DNA of 64,000 nt from Lihuaxuella thermophila (GCF_900110165.1 NZ_FOCQ01000010.1:1-64000), one strand, 5' to 3'; positions 6,347-16,566 are shown, counted from the first letter of the stretch. Notes: a model not told the origin generated them from the letters alone. Numbers and translations are program-made.

Positions 6347-9133
6347 ATGAGACAGCAGGAGTTCATGCCATCTTCGAAAGATATTCCGTTGCGCCGGGAT
6401 GTTCGATTTCTGGGGCATATTTTGGGTGATGTTCTCGTGATGCAAGGGGGCCTGGAGCTTCTGAATCACGTGGAAAAAATCCGCGAGCTGACCAAACAGC
6501 TTCGTGCGTCGTTCCAACCGGAAGTGCTGGAGCGCTGCAAAGAGGAGATTCATCAGCTTACCCCCGAAATGCGCCGGGATGTGATCCGCGCCTTCGCCAT
6601 TTACTTTCAGCTGGTCAATATCGCAGAACAAAATCACCGCGTGCGAAGACACCGCCATTATCGCCGTTCGGAAACCGGGGAGATCCAGCCCCACTCGATA
6701 GAGAGCGCCGTCCGGCAGTTAAAGGAAAAGGGCTTAACCGCTGATGAAGTAGAAGAGATCCTGCATTTCCTTTCATTGGAGCTGGTCATCACGGCCCACC
6801 CGACAGAAGCGGTCAGGCGGACTGTGCTGGATATTCACCATCGGATCGCTGAAGAGATGATGCGCCTCGATCATCCGTATATTACCGACAGCGAACGGGA
6901 AGAGATCAGGCAAAAATTGATTGGCGAAGTATGTACCCTCTGGCAGAGCGATGAGTTGCGCCTGCGCAAACCGACAGTGATTGATGAAGTGCGTAACGGC
7001 CTGTACTATGTGGATGAAACGCTTTTCGATGTTCTTCCCCAAGTTCATAAAGAGCTGGAGAGATGTCTGGAAGAGTACTATCCCGAACGCAAGTGGCATG
7101 TTCCTTCATTCTTGCGCTTCGGTTCCTGGATCGGGGGAGACCGGGACGGAAATCCATCCGTCACACCCGAAGTGACATGGCAAACATTGTCCATGCAACG
7201 GGCGCTGGTGATCCAAAAATATGAAGAATCGATCAAGCAACTGATAAAAAAGCTCAGCTACTCTACAAGAAAGATTCAGATAACGGAAGAACTGGCTGAA
7301 TCCATCCGCCACGATGAATTAACCGTCCACTTGGGGGATGTGGGTGAAGGAAAATGGCGAAACGAACATGAGCCCTATCGCCGTAAATGCATGTATATGC
7401 TCGCCCGCCTCAAACATACACGCACGGGTCAAAAAGAATTGGGTGTTTATGAAAATGCCGGTCAGCTGCTGGAAGATTTAAAGCACATTCAAAAAAGCTT
7501 GCGGACTCACCATGCGGAAGTACTGGCAAACAATGATATCGCCAGGTTGGTCCGCCAGGTGGAGCTGTTTGGCTTTCACTTGTTAACCCTGGATATTCGC
7601 CAGCACAGCGCCGAACATGAAAAAGCATTGACGGAAATTTTGTCTGTGCTCGGAATCGAGCCGCATTATGACCAACTTTCCGAATCGGAAAAGATTGAGT
7701 TGCTCACGGAGCTGTTGCAAGATCCCCGGCCGTTGACGTCGTCTTTTTTGGAATACTCGCCGGAAACCAGACAATGCCTGGATTTATTCCGCACCATCGC
7801 CAGAGCAAAAGAAGAGTTCGGAGAAGATTCCATCCGCAACTATCTCATCAGTATGACGCAAGGAACCAGCGATCTGCTTGAAGTGGTGCTTCTGGCCAAG
7901 GAAGTCGGCCTGTACAGGCAGTGCGGCGAACAAAAAACTTCCCGCCTGCACGTGGTCCCCCTGTTGGAGACGATCGATGATCTTCACCGCGCTGGACAGA
8001 TCATGGAAGCCTATTTTCAGCATCCTTGCTTCGTGCCTGACAAGCGGGAAGGTCATCCCATTCAGGAAATCATGCTGGGCTATTCGGACAGCAATAAGGA
8101 CGGCGGGATGATCAGTGCGAACTGGGAGTTGTACAGGGCACAACTTCTGCTATCCCGCTTAGCGCGCAAATACGGGCTGGAGGCGAAATTTTTCCACGGA
8201 AGGGGAGGAGCGCTTGGCAGAGGGGGCGGCCCGCTCAACCGAAGCATTATGGCCAATCCCGTATCAGCGGTCCTGGGCGGCGTGAAAATAACGGAACAAG
8301 GAGAAGTGCTCTCTTCACGGTATGCTTTAAAACCGATCGCTCAGCGCAGTCTTGAACAGGCCACTTCGGCTCTCCTGATCTCAGCCGCCATGGCATTTAA
8401 AGGCGAAAAACATGAGCTGAATCAGGATTGGTTGCGGGCGATCGAAGAGATTTCCGGCTATGCGCTGGAAAAGTATCAAAGCTTGGTTTTTGGAGATGCT
8501 GACTTCCTCTCCTTTTTCCAGGAGGCGACTCCGCTTCCTGAAGTGGGAGAGTTAAAAATAGGATCTCGTCCTTCCAGGCGGAAAAACAGCCAGCGCTTTG
8601 AGGATTTACGGGCGATTCCCTGGGTGTTTGCCTGGACACAAACCCGTTATCTCTTCCCTGCCTGGTATGCGGCTGGAACCGGCTTCTCCAAGTATGTCCA
8701 CAAAAATCCGGCAGAGAGGCTGTCCATGCTCAAAGAGATGTATCAACATTGGCCGTTTTTCCGGTCGCTGATCGACAATCTGCAGATGGCATTGGCCAAA
8801 GCGGACCTGGTGATCGCCAGGGAGTATACTTCACTGGTCAAGGACAAGACAGCGGGTGAACGGATTTTTAACATCATTGCGGAAGAGTTTCGCCTGACCT
8901 GCTCGCAGGTGCTCTCGATTACCGGTCAACAGGGACTGCTGGATCATGTGCCGGTCATTCAGGAATCGATTCGCTTGCGAAACCCATACGTTGACCCGCT
9001 CAGCTTCATCCAGGTTTATCTGCTGTCAGAAAGGCGCAAACAAAGCGAAACCGGAACTTCCGAAGACCCCGTGCTGGAGGAAGTGTTGCTTACGATCAAC
9101 GGAATCGCTGCCGGAATGCGGAACACGGGTTAA
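6347..9133 (+). CDS. ppc: Phosphoenolpyruvate carboxylase
   Basis: This 928-residue enzyme carboxylates PEP to oxaloacetate to replenish the TCA cycle. Signature motifs appear in order: VITAHPTEAVRRT (catalytic His), FRFGSWIGGDRDGNP, LGYSDSNKDGG, FHGRGGALGRGGGP, ITEQGEVLSSRY, and the C-terminal RNPYVDPLSFIQ. I chose the ATG at 6347 because AGAGGTG sits 9 bases upstream; an in-frame ATG at 6302 would add 15 residues but has no good ribosome binding site. Bacillus subtilis uses pyruvate carboxylase instead, so a bacterial-type PEPC here is a lineage clue. It is followed by its own terminator. Confidence 0.96.
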   Translation: MRQQEFMPSSKDIPLRRDVRFLGHILGDVLVMQGGLELLNHVEKIRELTKQLRASFQPEVLERCKEEIHQLTPEMRRDVIRAFAIYFQLVNIAEQNHRVRRHRHYRRSETGEIQPHSIESAVRQLKEKGLTADEVEEILHFLSLELVITAHPTEAVRRTVLDIHHRIAEEMMRLDHPYITDSEREEIRQKLIGEVCTLWQSDELRLRKPTVIDEVRNGLYYVDETLFDVLPQVHKELERCLEEYYPERKWHVPSFLRFGSWIGGDRDGNPSVTPEVTWQTLSMQRALVIQKYEESIKQLIKKLSYSTRKIQITEELAESIRHDELTVHLGDVGEGKWRNEHEPYRRKCMYMLARLKHTRTGQKELGVYENAGQLLEDLKHIQKSLRTHHAEVLANNDIARLVRQVELFGFHLLTLDIRQHSAEHEKALTEILSVLGIEPHYDQLSESEKIELLTELLQDPRPLTSSFLEYSPETRQCLDLFRTIARAKEEFGEDSIRNYLISMTQGTSDLLEVVLLAKEVGLYRQCGEQKTSRLHVVPLLETIDDLHRAGQIMEAYFQHPCFVPDKREGHPIQEIMLGYSDSNKDGGMISANWELYRAQLLLSRLARKYGLEAKFFHGRGGALGRGGGPLNRSIMANPVSAVLGGVKITEQGEVLSSRYALKPIAQRSLEQATSALLISAAMAFKGEKHELNQDWLRAIEEISGYALEKYQSLVFGDADFLSFFQEATPLPEVGELKIGSRPSRRKNSQRFEDLRAIPWVFAWTQTRYLFPAWYAAGTGFSKYVHKNPAERLSMLKEMYQHWPFFRSLIDNLQMALAKADLVIAREYTSLVKDKTAGERIFNIIAEEFRLTCSQVLSITGQQGLLDHVPVIQESIRLRNPYVDPLSFIQVYLLSERRKQSETGTSEDPVLEEVLLTINGIAAGMRNTG

Positions 9134-9287
9134 TAAAATCAGAGACCCATCTGAAGCGTGGATCACTTGCCGACAATAGGAACCATCAGTCAAACTCGGT
9201 TAACATTTGTTTTCCGTTATTGAAAGGGCCGTCCCACAGCATCCGCTGGAAACTCACATTGCCCGTATTTGAAAAGACCTCTGTATT

Positions 9288-9325
9288 CAGGACTTCTTCC
9301 TGTCTGGAAGAAGTCTTGTTTTTTA
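9288..9325 (+). terminator. Terminator after ppc
   Basis: A 13-bp stem (9288-9300 with 9306-9318), a 5-base loop and a T-run of six. Confidence 0.85.
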
Positions 9326-9476
9326 CAACTTTCTTTGTATGTTTATTCCAAAAATAGCCTTAGCATTTCTTTTTTTTACTATTTATCGCATAATGTAGAG
9401 AAAAAAGGGTTGAAGAATCCGGACGAGCTTTTTGGTAGCATAATAAAGGAATGGAATGAATCTTTGGAGGCACCCG

Positions 9477-10319
9477 ATGCAATCGTTGGATGGAATCACA
9501 AGCTATGTGAACGACATTGTCGATATATTGATTGTCAGTTACATCATTTATCAACTGCTGATCCTTCTGCGCGGAACAAGGGCGGTTCAACTGTTAAAGG
9601 GTATTACTGTGCTGATCGCCATCTGGTTGATCAGCAATGTGTTTCACTTGTCCACCTTGCAATGGTTGATTGAGAATCTGTTTTCGGTTGGTGTGATTGC
9701 GGTCATCATCATTTTTCAGCCGGAACTCAGGCGGGCATTGGAACAATTGGGAAGAGGGGGCTTTTTCGGCCGAAACCGACAGGCGGAAGATCAAATCGCC
9801 GCCAAAATGGTGGGTGAAGTCACCAAAGCGGCGATCCACTTTGCCAAAAAGAGGATCGGGGCGCTGATCGTGATCGAACGCCAGACTGGCTTGTCTGATT
9901 ATATAGAAACAGGGGTCGTGCTGGAAGCCAAGCTCAGCTCAGAGCTCTTGAAAAATATTTTTTTACCAAACGGACCGCTTCACGACGGAGCTGTCATTGT
10001 GCGAAATGAACAAATCATGGCTGCCGGCTGTTATCTGCCACTTTCGGAAAATCCGTTCATCAGCAAGGAGCTGGGCACCCGTCATCGGGCGGGAATTGGA
10101 ATGAGCGAACTCTCCGATGCGGTGGTGCTCATCGTTTCAGAGGAGACCGGGCAAATATCGCTGGCCATCCAGGGGAATTTGGAAAGAGGCCTGAATGAGG
10201 AAACATTGGTTTCACGCTTATACCAGGAACTGAAGCCTCCGGAAAAAAACATCCATTCTTTCAAGTTTTACAAAGAAAAATTTTACCGGGAGAAGGAGGG
10301 AAAACAGTCGGATGAATAA
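9477..10319 (+). CDS. cdaA: Diadenylate cyclase CdaA (c-di-AMP synthase)
   Basis: This 280-residue membrane enzyme condenses two ATP to cyclic di-AMP, which controls potassium and osmotic balance and cell wall homeostasis. Hydrophobic N-terminal segments (about residues 10-80) precede a DAC domain with the hallmark DGAVIV and RHRAGIG motifs. The ATG at 9477 has GGAGG 7 bases upstream; an in-frame ATG at 9456 preceded by AAAGGA is the alternative. It overlaps cdaR by 8 bases and heads the cdaA-cdaR-glmM order conserved across Bacillota, whose products are known to associate. Confidence 0.96.
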   Translation: MQSLDGITSYVNDIVDILIVSYIIYQLLILLRGTRAVQLLKGITVLIAIWLISNVFHLSTLQWLIENLFSVGVIAVIIIFQPELRRALEQLGRGGFFGRNRQAEDQIAAKMVGEVTKAAIHFAKKRIGALIVIERQTGLSDYIETGVVLEAKLSSELLKNIFLPNGPLHDGAVIVRNEQIMAAGCYLPLSENPFISKELGTRHRAGIGMSELSDAVVLIVSEETGQISLAIQGNLERGLNEETLVSRLYQELKPPEKNIHSFKFYKEKFYREKEGKQSDE

Positions 10320-11517
10320 ATGGCTGGAAAACGACGTCGTCTTAAGATTGATCTCGGTAGGCGTCGCTATTATGCTGTGGCTGGGAGTGACGGACGCATC
10401 GGTCTTTTACGCGTCTGATGATTCATACAGCACGCGCATCCGTGATGTCTCCGTAGAAGCCGTTTACGACAAGGACCGTTTTGAACTCGTGCAAAATCCC
10501 GGTAAAGTTGAACTCACTTTGTATGGAGATAAGTTTACTCTGGATCGGCTTCCCTCCACCTATCGCATTTATGTGGATCTCCGAAAGCTGGGAGCCGGGA
10601 CCCATCGCGTTCCTGTCCATGTCGAGGGGTTGCCGGCTGGAGTGAAGGAAAAAGTAAGTCCGTCTACACTGAAAGTGGAACTGGAATCGAAGCTGCAGAG
10701 AGAAATGCCTGTCCAGGTTGACTTGATCGGAAAATTGCCCGAAGGAGCGACAGCTGAGAAACCGATCGTCAATCCGGAAAAAGTGTTGGTTCGCGGATCA
10801 GAATCGAAGCTGGATCAGGTCTCGGCCGTGAAAGCGATCGTACCTCTCAGTGAAACGGCAAAATCTGTCAACAAATTGATCAAGTTACAAGCATTTGGGG
10901 AAAACGGCCCGATCAATGAAGTGGATGTATATCCGGAAACAGTCAGAGTAGAAATAGCGATCAACAGCCCGAACAAAAAAGTACCGTTCCATATAGAGAT
11001 CGGTAAAGGTCCGCCCTCCGGCTATGCCGTTGAAAGCATCCAGCCATCCATTGATCAACTGACTGTTTACGGGCCCCGTTCCTATATCGACTCACTCCAG
11101 TATTACCCTGGACCTTCGCTCAATCTGTCCAACATTACAAAGGATGTGACCATCCAGGTTCCCATTCCCGTTCGTGACGAGGCGACAAAAGTGGAGCCCC
11201 AAGAAGTAGAAATCTATGTTAAAATGGTTCGTGCTGAGACTAAAAACATTGGAGAGGTTCCGCTTCAGTTGACGGGAATTGCGGAAGGGATGACTGCCAA
11301 AATTCTTTCACCAGAGGGTGGAAATGTAAATATCATTCTTTCAGGGGCGCCCAATAACCTGGGCCAAGTAAGCACGGGCGATATTAAAGCATATGTCGAT
11401 GTTTCCAATTTGCCCGCGGGAAAACATGAGGTCCCCATCCAATTTACATTGCCTCCCTATATCCAAGTCCATGGACAGTTACATTTAACGGCAGAGGTTC
11501 AATTAAGCCCGTCTTGA
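10312..11517 (+). CDS. cdaR: CdaA regulator with YbbR repeats
   Basis: This 401-residue protein has one N-terminal membrane anchor (about residues 10-30) and an extracytoplasmic part made of repeated YbbR domains, each about 80-90 residues with recurring V-x-L/V-x-L strands. In the known family it binds CdaA at the membrane and modulates c-di-AMP synthesis. Its start overlaps the cdaA stop, indicating translational coupling. It has the family's usual length for a multi-repeat form. Confidence 0.93.
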   Translation: MNKWLENDVVLRLISVGVAIMLWLGVTDASVFYASDDSYSTRIRDVSVEAVYDKDRFELVQNPGKVELTLYGDKFTLDRLPSTYRIYVDLRKLGAGTHRVPVHVEGLPAGVKEKVSPSTLKVELESKLQREMPVQVDLIGKLPEGATAEKPIVNPEKVLVRGSESKLDQVSAVKAIVPLSETAKSVNKLIKLQAFGENGPINEVDVYPETVRVEIAINSPNKKVPFHIEIGKGPPSGYAVESIQPSIDQLTVYGPRSYIDSLQYYPGPSLNLSNITKDVTIQVPIPVRDEATKVEPQEVEIYVKMVRAETKNIGEVPLQLTGIAEGMTAKILSPEGGNVNIILSGAPNNLGQVSTGDIKAYVDVSNLPAGKHEVPIQFTLPPYIQVHGQLHLTAEVQLSPS

Positions 11518-11629
11518 GGATGCAGGAAATTGTCCGGGCCGAAAAATTTAAAAAATGAGAGGTGAAACCCTGCTGCTGATGGAAAAATCCCTGAGCGGGA
11601 TCTTCTGTTCTCTAGGCAGCAGAAGATGT

Positions 11630-12970
11630 ATGGGAAGATATTTTGGAACAGACGGAGTAAGAGGAGTAGCCAATACTGAGCTGACGCCGGAGTTGGCGTT
11701 CCGCTTGGGGCGCGCGGGAGCTTATGTGCTGACCAGGGAGAAAAAACGCCCCAAAGTGGTGGTGGGCCGGGATACCCGTTTGTCCGGCGAAATGCTGGAA
11801 GCAGCCCTCGTTGCCGGTATGCTTTCCATCGGCTGTGACGTGATCCGGTTGGGCATCGTCACCACTCCCGGCGTCGCATTCCTGACCCGCCATTTGGCTG
11901 CCGATGCAGGGGTGATGATCTCTGCGTCCCACAATCCGTTCCAAGATAACGGAATCAAATTTTTTGGTGCGGATGGCTATAAATTGTCGGATGAGACAGA
12001 ATTGGAGATTGAGGAACTGCTGGAAAAAGAGGAAGATGAATTGCCGCGCCCGCAAGGGGAGGGCCTGGGGCTTGTCACGAACAATCACGAAGCGGTCCGC
12101 GCTTACCTCGATCATTTAAAATCAACCATCGATACGGATCTCTGCGGCATGCATATCGTAGTCGACTGTGCAAATGGTGCCGCATTTGAGCTGGCTCCCC
12201 TTCTGCTTCGCGATCTCGGGGCAGATGTAACGGCCATCAATATCCATCCCGATGGAAGGAATATCAATGTGGAGTGCGGATCAACCCACCCCAAACGATT
12301 ACAGGAAGAAGTGCTGAAAAAGCAGGCCCATCTCGGACTCGCTTTTGACGGGGATGCAGACCGCTTGATCGCCGTGGATGAAAAAGGGGAACTGATCGAC
12401 GGAGACCAGATCATGTTTATCTGCGGTGAATATCTCAAAGAAAAAGGTCTTTTGCAGAAAGACACGATCGTTACCACCGTCATGAGCAATCTCGGCTTTT
12501 TCAAGGCGACTGATGAGGCGGGAATTTCCACGGAAAAAACCAAAGTGGGCGACCGTTACGTCATGGAAAAAATGCGTGCGGGCGGCTATAATCTCGGTGG
12601 TGAGCAATCGGGCCATATCATATTCCTTGATCACAATACCACCGGGGATGGAATGCTCACGGCGGTTCAACTGCTCCGTGTCGTGAAGGAAAAAGGACTC
12701 ACATTGCACAGCTTGGGGAAAAAGGTGGCCAAATACCCCCAACTGCTTGTCAATGTGCGGGTCAAATCAAAAGAAGGCTGGGACCGGAACGAAGCGATTC
12801 GGGCCAGCATCGAAGAAGTGGAAAAACTGTTGGGTAGCGACGGCCGGGTATTGGTTCGTCCTTCGGGTACGGAACCGCTCATCCGTGTCATGGCGGAAGG
12901 CCCCGATAAAGAGATGTTAAAGAAATATGTGGATCAGATCTCGGAAGAAGTGCGCAAACAATTAGGTTGA
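11630..12970 (+). CDS. glmM: Phosphoglucosamine mutase
   Basis: This 446-residue enzyme converts glucosamine-6-P to glucosamine-1-P for UDP-GlcNAc and peptidoglycan synthesis. Motifs seen: [12 protein letters not shown] at the N-terminus, the phosphoserine loop [14 protein letters not shown], the metal site DGDADR, and the phosphate-binding [12 protein letters not shown]. The start is placed at 11630 because this is the family N-terminus. The Shine-Dalgarno sequence there is poor, while a good GAGAGGTG lies about 60-70 bases upstream beside an in-frame ATG at 11555 that would add 25 atypical residues, so initiation deserves checking. In other Bacillota GlmM also binds and inhibits CdaA. Confidence 0.95.
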   Translation: MGRYFGTDGVRGVANTELTPELAFRLGRAGAYVLTREKKRPKVVVGRDTRLSGEMLEAALVAGMLSIGCDVIRLGIVTTPGVAFLTRHLAADAGVMISASHNPFQDNGIKFFGADGYKLSDETELEIEELLEKEEDELPRPQGEGLGLVTNNHEAVRAYLDHLKSTIDTDLCGMHIVVDCANGAAFELAPLLLRDLGADVTAINIHPDGRNINVECGSTHPKRLQEEVLKKQAHLGLAFDGDADRLIAVDEKGELIDGDQIMFICGEYLKEKGLLQKDTIVTTVMSNLGFFKATDEAGISTEKTKVGDRYVMEKMRAGGYNLGGEQSGHIIFLDHNTTGDGMLTAVQLLRVVKEKGLTLHSLGKKVAKYPQLLVNVRVKSKEGWDRNEAIRASIEEVEKLLGSDGRVLVRPSGTEPLIRVMAEGPDKEMLKKYVDQISEEVRKQLG

Positions 12971-12976
12971 AACGAC

Positions 12977-13047
12977 AAAGGAACGTTTTCCGGATGAGCC
13001 TTTCCGTACCTTGTCAACGGCGGGAAATCGGAAGCGTTCCTTTTGTT
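12977..13047 (+). terminator. Probable terminator after glmM
   Basis: AAAGGAACG (12977-12985) pairs with CGTTCCTTT (13035-13043) and is followed by TTTGTTG. The loop is long and holds a smaller CCGG-type stem. Confidence 0.5.
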
Positions 13048-13072
13048 GTTCACGATATCGAAATGAACAATT

Positions 13073-13100
13073 TTGACAACGGTCTTTACATTTCGATCAT
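13073..13100 (+). promoter_or_regulatory. Candidate promoter of the glmS transcript
   Basis: A consensus TTGACA (13073-13078) is followed by a weak GATCAT at 13095-13100. An overlapping TTTACA (13085) could pair with TAGCAT (13108). Either would start transcription just upstream of the ribozyme at 13196. Confidence 0.4.
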
Positions 13101-13193
13101 TTTTGCATAGCATAGAAACATGGGTCTTCTGGTATACCATGCAAGGGAGGTGAGGAAAGGAAAAAGCAGGGGGCATGTTCACTGTTTGTCGTA

Positions 13194-13345
13194 AAGCGCC
13201 AGGACTGCAAGGGACGGATTCTTGCAGTTGACGAGGTGGAGGAGTATCGAACCGGATCGGCGGATACCTCCCGGCTTCGCGTCAAAGCCGAGGAGCCATG
13301 GTACAAACCGGCAGGGTGACTTGCTGAACAAAGACCGTGGCATGA
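13194..13345 (+). promoter_or_regulatory. glmS ribozyme-riboswitch
   Basis: The sequence matches the conserved core of this self-cleaving RNA: AGCGCC at 13195-13200, where the cleavage site would lie between A13195 and G13196; a P2 hairpin (ACTGCAAG pairing with CTTGCAGT); TTGACGAGGTGGAGG-ATCGA; CGGCGGATACCTCCCGGC; and TTGCTGAACAAAG. In the known class glucosamine-6-phosphate is the cofactor that drives self-cleavage, after which the 5'-OH glmS mRNA is degraded, shutting off GlcN6P synthesis. It lies about 340 bases upstream of the glmS start, farther than in Bacillus subtilis. Confidence 0.93.
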
Positions 13346-13682
13346 CGCGTTCAAGTTTCGGAAAAAGTAAGAGAGAAATTGAAGAAAACAAGCGGGTTCT
13401 GCAAAGTGACTGCCTCGGGACATCCCGAGCGTTGCCGTAGAGAAAAACCTGCCACTCAGATCGGTCACTACCGGCTCGCACAACCCAGAGAAAAAGGTTG
13501 GACGGGGAGACGCGCGGCCGGAATTCCTTTGAGGCCGGTCTGACAAAGGGCCCGAACGGTGAAGGGCGAAAGCGGATCAACGTGTGAAGGGATTGATCCG
13601 CTTTACCGGCCGGAAGAGGGAACGTCTGCCCACTTGTACAGAAAAAGATCATGGTATGAAACCTTAGGGGGTAATTAAATAT
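13346..13682 (+). other. Leader between glmS ribozyme and glmS start
   Basis: About 340 bases of G+C-rich leader without a supported gene. Short open frames on both strands lack ribosome binding sites. A hairpin-prone stretch (about 13560-13620, with GGGATTGATCCGC and related complements) lies before the glmS ribosome binding site (AGGGGGTAATT). I do not recognise a second regulatory RNA family here. Confidence 0.5.
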
Positions 13683-15509
13683 ATGTGCGGAATCGTTGGT
13701 TACATTGGGACAAAAGAGGCCCAGGGGATCTTGCTGGAAGGATTAAGCAAGTTGGAGTACCGGGGGTATGATTCTGCAGGTCTTGCGGTTTACAACGGAG
13801 AAACCATCGGTGTGAGAAAAGCCAAAGGACGTTTGTCCAACCTGGAAGACAAGCTGGCCGTTCATTCCCTGCCGGGTCAATTGGGAATCGGCCATACCCG
13901 CTGGGCGACCCACGGAAAGCCATCCGACGAAAACTCGCATCCCCATGTGGACAACGCGGGACGTTTTGCAGTGGTTCACAACGGGATCATCGAAAACTAT
14001 CTGGAACTGAAAGAAGAGCTGATCGCAAGCGGACACCAATTTACTTCGGAAACGGACACAGAAGTGATTGCCAAGCTGTTGGCTGAACTGTGGAACGGCG
14101 ATCTGGTGTCCACTGTGCAGCAAGTGGTCTCGCGGCTGGAGGGAGCCTATGCGCTCGGCATTATCAGCGAGTACGAACCGGATAAATTGGTTGCCGTGCG
14201 TCTCGCCAGCCCGCTCGTCGTCGGTGTCGGTGAAGGTGAAAACTTTGTCGCATCCGATATTCCGGCGATTTTAAAACATACGCGCAACGTGTACATTCTC
14301 GAAGATGGGGAAATGGCGGTCCTGACGGCTGACAAGGTTACCCTGATGAAAGTGGACGGAACTCCGGTACAGCGCGAAACGATGCGCGTCAACTGGGATA
14401 TTGCCACTGCGGAAAAAGGCGGCTATGACCACTTCATGCTAAAAGAGATCCACGAACAGCCCAAAGCGATCCGCGATACGCTGGCCAGCCGCACCAAAAA
14501 CGGCTTGGTCGATTTATCGAAAGAGATTTCCCTCTCTAAAGAGGAGATTCAAAACATCGAGAAAATCCACTTTGTCGCTTGCGGAACGGCTTATCATGCC
14601 GGCATGGTCGGGAAATATGTATTCGAGGAGCTTGCCCGCATCCCGGTAGAATGCGACGTGGCTTCCGAATATCGTTATCGCAATCCGATTATCACCGAAC
14701 GGACCCTTGTGATTGTGGTCAGCCAATCCGGGGAAACCGCAGACACTCTTGCTGCCCTGCGTGAAGCCAAAAAGCAGGGAGCCCGTGTCGTAGCGATCAC
14801 CAATGTGGTCGGCAGCAGCGTGGCCCGTGAAGCAGACGATGTGATCATCACTTGGGCAGGACCCGAAATTGCGGTTGCTTCCACCAAAGCCTACACCTCG
14901 CAGTTGATCGCCATCTATCTCCTGGGAGTCTATTTTGCCCAAGTACGCGGGCACAAATCTGCAGCCGAGCTCCAGGAGATCGTGACACACCTGCAGGAGC
15001 TCCCGGGCAAAGCGGAACAGGTGCTCAAACTGGAAAAATCAATTGAATCCTTTGCACGTTCCATCGCCAAACATCAAAATCTGTTCTTCCTTGGCCGCGG
15101 CCTTGATTTTGCCGTAGCGCTCGAAGGCTCTCTCAAGTTGAAAGAGATTTCCTACATCCATTCGGAAGCCTACGCTGCCGGAGAGCTGAAGCACGGCACC
15201 CTCGCGCTGATCGAGGAAAACATTCCGGTCATTTCGCTGGCAACGCAAAAATCGGTCTATGACAAAATGGTGAGCAACATTCAAGAAGTGAAGGCACGCG
15301 GTGCTCATATTCTGGGTCTTGCGGTCGAAGGCGACACTGAACTGAGAAAATCCGTTGATGAAGTGATCCGCATTCCCGCCACCATCGATCTGCTGACACC
15401 GGTGCTGGCTGTCATCCCATTGCAATTGATCGCTTACTACGCTTGCGTAGAGCGTGGATACGATGTGGATAAACCGCGGAACCTGGCGAAGAGTGTGACT
15501 GTGGAATAA
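13683..15509 (+). CDS. glmS: Glucosamine-6-phosphate synthase (isomerizing)
   Basis: This 608-residue cytoplasmic enzyme makes GlcN6P from fructose-6-P and glutamine. The N-terminal glutaminase domain begins MCGIVGYIG, with Cys2 as the nucleophile, and contains HTRWATHG. Two SIS sugar-isomerase domains follow (ACGTAYHAG and VSQSGETADT, then FFLGRGLDF and EGSLKLKEISYIHSEAYAAG). The C-terminus ends PRNLAKSVTVE as expected. Expression is controlled by the glmS ribozyme upstream. It supplies GlmM, encoded immediately before. Confidence 0.97.
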   Translation: MCGIVGYIGTKEAQGILLEGLSKLEYRGYDSAGLAVYNGETIGVRKAKGRLSNLEDKLAVHSLPGQLGIGHTRWATHGKPSDENSHPHVDNAGRFAVVHNGIIENYLELKEELIASGHQFTSETDTEVIAKLLAELWNGDLVSTVQQVVSRLEGAYALGIISEYEPDKLVAVRLASPLVVGVGEGENFVASDIPAILKHTRNVYILEDGEMAVLTADKVTLMKVDGTPVQRETMRVNWDIATAEKGGYDHFMLKEIHEQPKAIRDTLASRTKNGLVDLSKEISLSKEEIQNIEKIHFVACGTAYHAGMVGKYVFEELARIPVECDVASEYRYRNPIITERTLVIVVSQSGETADTLAALREAKKQGARVVAITNVVGSSVAREADDVIITWAGPEIAVASTKAYTSQLIAIYLLGVYFAQVRGHKSAAELQEIVTHLQELPGKAEQVLKLEKSIESFARSIAKHQNLFFLGRGLDFAVALEGSLKLKEISYIHSEAYAAGELKHGTLALIEENIPVISLATQKSVYDKMVSNIQEVKARGAHILGLAVEGDTELRKSVDEVIRIPATIDLLTPVLAVIPLQLIAYYACVERGYDVDKPRNLAKSVTVE

Positions 15510-15529
15510 AGAAGAAACCGGTGACGAAC

Positions 15530-15567
15530 AAGGTTGTTACTGAACTTCCAGTAACAACCTTTTCCTT
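15530..15567 (+). terminator. Terminator after glmS
   Basis: A perfect 13-bp stem (15530-15542 with 15550-15562), 7-base loop, then a T-rich tail. Confidence 0.85.
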
Positions 15568-15629
15568 TATGCACATGTCTGCCAATGGGATCAAGGATTG
15601 TAAATAATTTCAATTAATCTACAAACCCC

Positions 15630-15658
15630 TTGATATTTTTGCGTTTATAAGCTATCTT
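15630..15658 (+). promoter_or_regulatory. Candidate promoter of the polysaccharide operon
   Basis: TTGATA (15630-15635), 17 bases, TATCTT (15653-15658). A CGGGA...TCCCG hairpin-capable sequence around 15719-15740 sits between it and the first gene and could be a regulatory or stabilising element. Confidence 0.45.
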
Positions 15659-15777
15659 ATACGAGTGTTATTCTATTATTTTATGTAAAAAAACTCATTA
15701 AATACGATAACGCTGTTGCGGGATTTGACATAAATTCCCGACTTGTGAAATTTTACGAGGAAAAGGCTGGTGTAATT

Positions 15778-16554
15778 GTGAGTAGAGAGCACTCGGAACA
15801 GCGCCATTTAGCACTGTATGAATACCTGCTCTTTTTTTGGAAAAAGAAGAAGCTGCTCATCATGGTACCTGTTGTCTTCGTACTTGCGACTCTTTTGTTC
15901 AGTTTATTTCAAAAAGATGTATTCGTCGGGAAGGCAACGGTGTATGTGGGCGGGGTGACCAAGGATTCAACCGTCAATCCCGACCTGATTAAAGCAGAGT
16001 ACAGTGAAGGGATGTCAGCGGAACTCCAATCCACTTTTCAAGTGTTCTCGCCGGGGAGCGGCAAAATTTCTCTGCAGTTGAGCGGTGAGAATCAGCAGCA
16101 AGTGGAAAAAGAGATTGGGCGGATCGCCAATGCTTATTTGGGTTCCTTGGACCGTCTGTACAACCAAAAATATCAGCTGAGCAGCAACTATGCAAAAACG
16201 CTCTCGAAACGGATTGAAGAGCTCAAGAAATCGATTGAATTCTACCAGCAAAAAACAAAAGGAAATCTTGCAGATCCGGCGAACGCTGAGCTTTTAATCG
16301 AGAACCAAAAGGAACTTTCCGCCAGCCAGGAGCGTTTGCAGATTATTCAAACGGACCTTTTGTTGCTTGACAAGCCCATGTTTATAGAAGCTCCCGCTGT
16401 TTCCAAACAGCCTTCCACATTGATGGCTAACTTGTTGGTGGCTTTTCTCGGAAGTGTTCTGCTCACCTGTGTCGTCCTCATTTTCTGGAAGTATTGGATC
16501 GACGCGGAACAAAGGGCAAAGCTTTTGACCAAACAATCGGATCCCGAAGAGTAG
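15778..16554 (+). CDS. Wzz/YveK-like polysaccharide chain-length or co-polymerase protein
   Basis: About 258 residues, with transmembrane segments near the N-terminus (LLIMVPVVFVLATLLFSLF) and near the C-terminus (LLVAFLGSVLLTCVVLIFW) bracketing an extracytoplasmic coiled-coil region (about residues 130-190). This is the plan of Wzz/polysaccharide co-polymerases that set chain length. It has no tyrosine-kinase domain and no kinase gene is adjacent. The start is uncertain: GTG at 15778 (MSREHSEQ) is preferred over an in-frame GTG at 15745, but neither has a strong ribosome binding site. It is first in a six-gene operon. Confidence 0.75.
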   Translation: MSREHSEQRHLALYEYLLFFWKKKKLLIMVPVVFVLATLLFSLFQKDVFVGKATVYVGGVTKDSTVNPDLIKAEYSEGMSAELQSTFQVFSPGSGKISLQLSGENQQQVEKEIGRIANAYLGSLDRLYNQKYQLSSNYAKTLSKRIEELKKSIEFYQQKTKGNLADPANAELLIENQKELSASQERLQIIQTDLLLLDKPMFIEAPAVSKQPSTLMANLLVAFLGSVLLTCVVLIFWKYWIDAEQRAKLLTKQSDPEE

Positions 16555-16566
16555 GTGAGGTTCATT

